A stretch of 64,000 bases of DNA from Pocillopora verrucosa. Its lineage: Eukaryota > Cnidaria > Anthozoa > Scleractinia > Pocilloporidae. The stretch lies in NCBI RefSeq assembly GCF_036669915.1, contig NC_089315.1, forward strand, positions 26,000,932-26,064,931, written 5' to 3'. This document shows, one piece after another, positions 62,501-64,000 of this stretch. The number at the start of each line of letters is the position of its first letter. The stretch's first letter is position 1. A model generated the notes under the pieces. It made no database searches, was not told the origin of the DNA, and was given only the letters and a program-made list of their open reading frames with translations. Both the position numbers and the translations under genes were made by a program.

Positions 62501-63915
62501 ATCCCACTCCATCTGTTGTAGTAATTGGTCAGTTTTTGTATGCTGAAAACAAATGGAATCGATGCTGTCTGTTAGAACTAATTTATAGTAACTCTGGAGG
62601 GTCCTTGTAGTATTTGGTGTGACAAGAATTGTTAGTATTAACCTTAAAAATTGTTGTAATTGAATATAATAGCAGTTGAAAAAATTATCAAACTTGAACC
62701 TGGTATTAAATGTATTTTGAATAAGTCATGAAAACAGATTTTTTGCAACTTTACTTTAAAAAGTTTTTTTTTTCATTGTGATGCTATCTATTGAATGACT
62801 TCTATTTTCAATTGTTTTGTAGAGAGAATTGGAAAAAGTGAAAAAGCGGAGGATTGTAAGTGTCATTATTACATCAAATTATATTTAAATACTGTTAACA
62901 AACTGATTGTAAGTGTGTGGGACTGATTTTACAGTGTACAAAGTTAAGAATATATGATAACCAGAGATTCTGGACATTTTAACAACAGCCTAAATAAAGT
63001 GCCAGGAAGCTTCAACTGTATTTTTTGTCCTCTTAAGGAAAGGGAACATGAAAAGCAGATGCGAGAGGAGGAAAGGGTAAGATAATTATTAGCTATAATG
63101 GCAAGAACCATGATTTCCTGGCAATTCTTTGGATTTATGTGATGGAATAACAAAAAGATGCATACACATAATGTGGTTAAAATGCATTTTCATACTCTCG
63201 AAATTTTGATTCAAACACATCTTAGGAAACACTTCAAAGGGATAAAGAAGCAATGTCTTTTAAGGAGTGGGAAGAGCAGGAGGATAAGGTATATAACATG
63301 TAAATTTAATGATGCAATTGCGTTGTGTAATAGTTTTAAAGTATTATTAGGAATAATTCAGTTATAACTTTTTGTGGGTCTTGCGGGTTTGAAGTTATAT
63401 AGTTTAGCTTCAAAATGATAATTATTAAATTAAATATTGTTTTTCTTAAGAACAACGTGTACTTTTATCTGTCAAATGTTTGTTTCCTCTGATGCTTAAA
63501 ATGCACCTCTTCAACTAATAAGATTAAAATGACAAAAAAGTGATTTTTGATTTGTTTTTTGTTAAAAGAAAAAGAAACCAAAAAAAAGAAACTTCCAAAG
63601 TTTTAGAAACATTTTTTTTGGCTATAGAGCTGTTACATTTATCTATTCATTGGAAAGGGCTAAACCTCTCAGCTAGCACATGCTACTCCCTTGCTGTATT
63701 CCTGGCTCATTTGCAACCAATTTCCATTACATTATTTGGGAAACAAGTGCTAAGCACACCATCAAGGTGATTTTATTCTCAAGAAAATGTTGAATTCAGT
63801 GTTCTGTTTCTTCATGGTTGGCTGACTTTTGCTTATTATCTTTCTTGTGTTTGAAAATAGTTTCACTTGGAACAGGCAAAGCTGCGCTCAAAAATTCGCA
63901 TTCAGGATGGAAGAG
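59580..63915 (+). CDS. CACTIN: CACTIN, spliceosome-associated protein, 5' part (nine exons, runs off the window)
   Basis: Cactin is a conserved nuclear protein of the late spliceosome, first found as a partner of the fly I-kappa-B protein Cactus and linked in vertebrates to damping NF-kappa-B signalling. Visible exons are 59580-59785, 60326-60395, 60552-60605, 61133-61198, 61805-61885, 62823-62855, 63038-63076, 63226-63288 and 63861-63915. They encode 222 residues, and the last is followed by a donor (gtactg), so the gene continues beyond 64,000. Exon 1 is an Arg/Ser-rich domain (SRSRSRSPGRKRRSRTHSRS and more). The family core follows: ETPEEKRARRLAKK, GYTNTDNPFGD, a highly charged coiled-coil stretch, and FHLEQAKLRSKIRIQDGR. 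The C-terminal cactin domain lies outside the window. Introns carry MITE-like copies of three families and a telomere-like inverted-repeat element. Confidence 0.95.
60129..60270 (-). mobile_element. MITE-like element, family B, partial, in CACTIN intron 1
   Basis: The minus-strand reading gives ttaatcctttgatcccaaag, gtgactggcatctaatttctcc, gagaataaagaaaatgatcac and agttgtgctta-like decayed sequence further on. It lies 55 bp before CACTIN exon 2. Confidence 0.7.
60663..60873 (+). mobile_element. MITE-like element, family A, complete, in CACTIN intron 3
   Basis: The terminal repeats ttaaccctttaactcctgtg and gggagttaaagggttaa pair as near-perfect inverted repeats of 16 bp. The body has atttctccttacaatatcaa, atactaaattctc and acagttaggaggattac. 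It is one of the best-preserved copies in the window and starts 57 bp after exon 3. Confidence 0.9.
61399..61508. mobile_element. 110-bp inverted-repeat element with a telomere-like interior
   Basis: The ends are ggatcaatatcagtatctg (61399-61417) and cagataccgatattgatcc (61490-61508), inverted repeats with one mismatch over 19 bp. The interior holds gttagggttg and two tandem copies of a 23-bp unit (61431-61453 and 61454-61476) containing tgttgggttagggaagggg, and ends with the palindrome gggcagttgccc. It lies in CACTIN intron 4. Confidence 0.85.
61955..62170 (+). mobile_element. MITE-like element, family C, in CACTIN intron 5
   Basis: The ends are ttaaccttttaactcctgga and gggagttaaaggtttaa. 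The body differs from family A in places (agcttctctcttactattat, gtccagcaaacaggtaacga) but shares gatctaataccaaattctt and cagatcttgggagttaaag. A second copy is at 56818, inverted. It lies about 70 bp after CACTIN exon 5. Confidence 0.85.
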
Positions 63916-64000
63916 GTACTGTGCAATTGTATATTAAATGTAAATAGCGATAATTATAGTGACTTAATTTATGAGGCAATAAATACTTTTGTAAAGCTGT

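Overview
The window is nuclear DNA of an animal, most likely a stony coral or a close anthozoan relative. It is AT-rich. Genes are split by GT-AG introns, and the predicted proteins read as cnidarian-type orthologues of animal families. The introns and spacers hold many short non-autonomous repeats (MITE-like and tRNA-derived SINE-like) of kinds I associate with coral genomes. The species cannot be fixed from sequence alone.

Layout. Bases 1-15,873 hold no gene I can support. From 15,874 to 25,798 (+) lies a five-exon nicotinic acetylcholine receptor alpha-like subunit. From 31,488 to 29,920 (-) lies an intronless microsomal cytochrome P450. From 40,155 to 35,059 (-) lies a seven-exon arylsulfatase B-like sulfatase. 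From 48,877 to 42,094 (-) lies a second five-exon nicotinic-receptor-like subunit whose exon plan matches the first. From 59,418 to 51,275 (-) lies a 14-exon DAP3 gene (mitochondrial ribosomal protein mS29). CACTIN (+) starts at 59,580 and runs off the right edge after nine visible exons. The DAP3 and CACTIN start codons are 161 bp apart and divergent, so the two genes probably share a bidirectional promoter.

The genes do not form one pathway. They are two ligand-gated channel subunits, a monooxygenase, a lysosomal or secreted sulfatase, a mitoribosome GTPase-like protein and a spliceosome-associated protein. The receptor subunits look like products of an old duplication. All exon boundaries were read by hand from splice-site consensus, phase continuity and similarity to known families, and each reading frame closes without a stop.

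The most notable non-coding structure is a set of three related repeat families sharing the ends TTAACCCTTTAACTCC...GGAGTTAAAGGGTTAA. They are concentrated in the DAP3-CACTIN interval, and two copies sit within about 25 bp of DAP3 exons. There are also a long-arm inverted-repeat element, an inverted-repeat element with a telomere-like interior, three degraded copies of one SINE (one beside a 45-bp receptor exon) and several local duplications. I saw no operon, CRISPR, phage or otherwise prokaryote-like system.
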